A stretch of 24,637 nucleotides of DNA, from the NCBI GenBank assembly GCA_045628085.1, contig JAZQOZ010000181.1, positions 1 through 24,637 of the forward strand, given 5' to 3'. How positions within the stretch are numbered: position 1 is the stretch's first letter; each line of letters starts with the position of its first letter. Shown here one piece after another: positions 23,886 to 24,637 of the stretch. This stretch comes from Firm-04 sp045628085. Its GTDB lineage: Bacteria > Bacillota > Clostridia > Oscillospirales > Ruminococcaceae. The notes under the pieces were generated by a model. That model was not told the DNA's origin. It did no database searches and saw only the letters and a list, made by a program, of their open reading frames with translations. The position numbers were made by a program, and so were the translations under genes.

Positions 23886-23915
23886 CAGCCGCCCGGACAC
23901 AAATCCGGACGGCTG
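23886..23915. repeat. GC-rich hairpin upstream of the Wadjet operon
   Basis: CAGCCG (23886-23891) pairs with CGGCTG (23910-23915) and, after one mismatch, CCGGA (23893-23897) with TCCGG (23904-23908), with a loop of CACAAA. No T-tract follows on either strand. It may insulate the jetA promoter from upstream readthrough or be a repetitive hairpin. Confidence 0.4.
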
Positions 23916-23945
23916 CAATCACATATTCATGGTTATCAGGCGCTT

Positions 23946-23965
23946 CGTGTGAACTAGTTCACACG
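23946..23965. repeat. Perfect 20-bp palindrome
   Basis: CGTGTGAACTAGTTCACACG reads identically on both strands. It contains GAAC-TA-GTTC, but Firmicutes LexA sites need four bases between GAAC and GTTC, so it is not a standard SOS box. A dimeric regulator site or a recombination/att-associated site is possible; it lies 258 bases from the tRNA-Ser 3' end. Confidence 0.5.
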
Positions 23966-24170
23966 GAAAAAAGCCGCTTAGGACAGAGGACAAAAGCATA
24001 TTTGCGGAAATACACGCATATACGCACAAAATCGGGCACTTGAGCATACAAGGATAGAAGGCGTGCCTGAAAACGGCGTGGGAACTCTCGTGGGAACTAC
24101 CCCTGAAAATGGGCTCAAAATGGGGTGTTTTGGTTCTTTTTTCGGAAATTTTTTTCAAGTCCAAAGACAT

Positions 24171-24211
24171 GAAAAATGTCCTAGATGCTTGATTTTCACG
24201 CATCTAGGACA
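24171..24211 (-). terminator. Intrinsic terminator of the tRNA-Leu/tRNA-Ser transcript
   Basis: Perfect 12-bp arms TGTCCTAGATGC (24177-24188) and GCATCTAGGACA (24200-24211) with an 11-nt loop. On the minus strand the stem is followed by a five-T tract (24176-24172) and then C (24171). It lies 11 bases after the tRNA-Ser 3' end. Confidence 0.85.
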
Positions 24212-24222
24212 TTTCACAAAAG

Positions 24223-24311
24223 CGGAAAGAGAGGGATTCGAACCCTCGGTGCGCTATTAACGCACACACGATTTCCAGTCGTGCGCCTTAGACCAGCTCA
24301 GCCATCTTTCC
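24223..24311 (-). tRNA. tRNA-Ser(GGA)
   Basis: The 89-base minus-strand gene has a 7-bp acceptor (GGAAAGA with TCTTTCC), a D arm GGCTGAGCTGGTCTAAGGC, an anticodon arm ACGACTGGAAATCGT with anticodon GGA, a long variable arm (GTGCGTTAATAGCGCAC) as expected for serine, and a T arm GAGGGTTCGAATCCCTC. The discriminator is G and CCA is not encoded. It reads UCC/UCU codons. Confidence 0.95.
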
Positions 24312-24356
24312 ACATGGTAAAACTGTCATCGCTCGCCCTATAGGGCAAGAAAAAAG

Positions 24357-24439
24357 TGGTGCGAGTGACGGGACTTGAACCCGTACGCCGAAACACACGC
24401 CCCTCAAACGTGCCTGTCTGCCAATTCCAGCACACTCGC
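24357..24439 (-). tRNA. tRNA-Leu(GAG)
   Basis: The 83-base minus-strand gene has acceptor GCGAGTG/CACTCGC followed by A73 and an encoded CCA, an anticodon stem CACGT/GCGTG (one G-T pair) with anticodon GAG, a variable arm and a T arm ACGGGTTCAAGTCCCGT. It reads CUC/CUU codons. It is transcribed first, 45 bases upstream of tRNA-Ser on the same strand. Confidence 0.95.
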
Positions 24440-24454
24440 ATTCACTACTTGATT

Positions 24455-24483
24455 ATTATATCAGAAACAGTGTGAAAAGTCAA
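24455..24483 (-). promoter_or_regulatory. Strong sigma-A promoter of the tRNA operon
   Basis: On the minus strand TTGACT (24483-24478), a 17-bp spacer and TATAAT (24460-24455) stand 16 bases before the tRNA-Leu 5' end. Confidence 0.85.
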
Positions 24484-24543
24484 GGGGATTTTCGCAATTT
24501 TTTTCAATTCGGCAGTTTATACAAATTCTTTGCAAAAATCCCC
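24484..24543 (-). terminator. Inverted repeat between the dockerin gene end and the tRNA promoter
   Basis: GGGGATTTTCGCAA (24484-24497) and TTGCAAAAATCCCC (24530-24543) pair with one mismatch across a 32-base loop. The inverted repeat directly abuts the -35 box of the tRNA promoter. On the minus strand it follows the stop of the dockerin gene by 21 bases, so it could terminate that gene, but no long T-tract follows. Confidence 0.35.
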
Positions 24544-24564
24544 AAAACATGATTTCTTAATGTT

Positions 24565-24637
24565 TTATGCCATCAGGTAGCGTTTCAATTCAGAAAGATC
24601 GGCTGCCGTCAGTTTGCGGTCATAATTCATATCTGCG
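24565..24637 (-). CDS. C-terminal end of a second dockerin protein (partial)
   Basis: The minus-strand frame entering from the right edge encodes ADMNYDRKLTAADLSELKRY, then LMA and a stop at 24567-24565. This is the second half of a type I dockerin: a calcium-loop D-x-N-x-D-like start (DMNYDRKL), then the A-A-D-L-x-x-L-K-R-Y-L helix. It ends like the dockerin of the GH43-like enzyme. The catalytic part lies outside the window. It shows that the surrounding chromosome also carries dockerin enzymes. Confidence 0.8.
   Translation of the reverse strand, partial: ADMNYDRKLTAADLSELKRYLMA

Noticed and set aside
23946..23965. LexA (SOS) box
   Set aside because: The spacing between GAAC and GTTC is two bases, not the four needed by Firmicutes LexA.
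24063..24260. 65-aa plus-strand ORF ending in EREGFEPS
   Set aside because: Its C-terminus is a translation of the antisense of tRNA-Ser, a common false ORF. Only the region before the tRNA might be real debris.

Overview
The window looks like a chromosomal accessory region from a fibre-degrading Ruminococcus-like member of the Oscillospiraceae (Clostridia). This rests on two type I dockerin proteins (14529-17090 and the fragment at the right edge), strong AGGAGG-type ribosome sites, sigma-A promoters and moderate GC. The species cannot be named from sequence alone.

Region 1 (1-940) has no intact gene. It holds the 5'-truncated remnant of a large serine recombinase on the minus strand, TTTCTACC repeats, an about 88-bp degenerate duplication (343-430 and 688-775) with a micro-ORF in each copy, a run of three compact hairpins, a long inverted repeat and a structured leader.

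Region 2 (941-12823, plus strand) is a tightly packed, probably single operon built around type IV secretion-like parts. In order: a two-TM pilin-like protein, a secreted 192-aa protein, a PrgI/VirB3-like membrane segment fused to a VirB4-type ATPase with an acidic 13-residue tandem repeat tail, a STAS-domain protein, a 1705-aa secreted protein of degenerate repeated modules, a membrane-anchored protein whose reading frame is split at a dnaX-like A AAA AAG heptamer, and an acidic 207-aa cytoplasmic protein. No relaxase, coupling protein, VirB6 or peptidoglycan hydrolase is present. Either the transfer functions lie outside the window or this is a dedicated, non-conjugative envelope machine. 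The operon ends at a perfect 12-bp hairpin shared with the convergent gene.

Region 3 (12890-17090, minus strand) has a 495-aa lysine/glutamate-rich protein of unknown function, then a secreted GH43-like enzyme with FN3-like, discoidin/CBM32-like, LamG-like and dockerin modules behind a perfect TTGACA-17-TATAAT promoter. A short broken ORF relic (17256-17420, plus) lies between this gene and the next block.

Region 4 (17423-23794, minus strand) is a complete Wadjet-type anti-plasmid operon in the order jetA-jetB-jetC-jetD: kleisin-like, KITE-like, SMC-like ATPase and Toprim nuclease, with overlapping or abutting genes. A candidate promoter overlaps an inverted repeat upstream of jetA.

Region 5 (23795-24637) holds a hairpin, a perfect 20-bp palindrome, a terminator, tRNA-Ser(GGA) and tRNA-Leu(GAG) (minus strand, one promoter), and the last codons of another dockerin protein. 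The tRNA-Ser 3' end is a plausible integration point, but no matching att repeat was seen. The strongest discovery candidates are the T4SS-like operon with its STAS and giant repeat proteins, the possible programmed frameshift inside it, and its neighbourhood with a Wadjet system.
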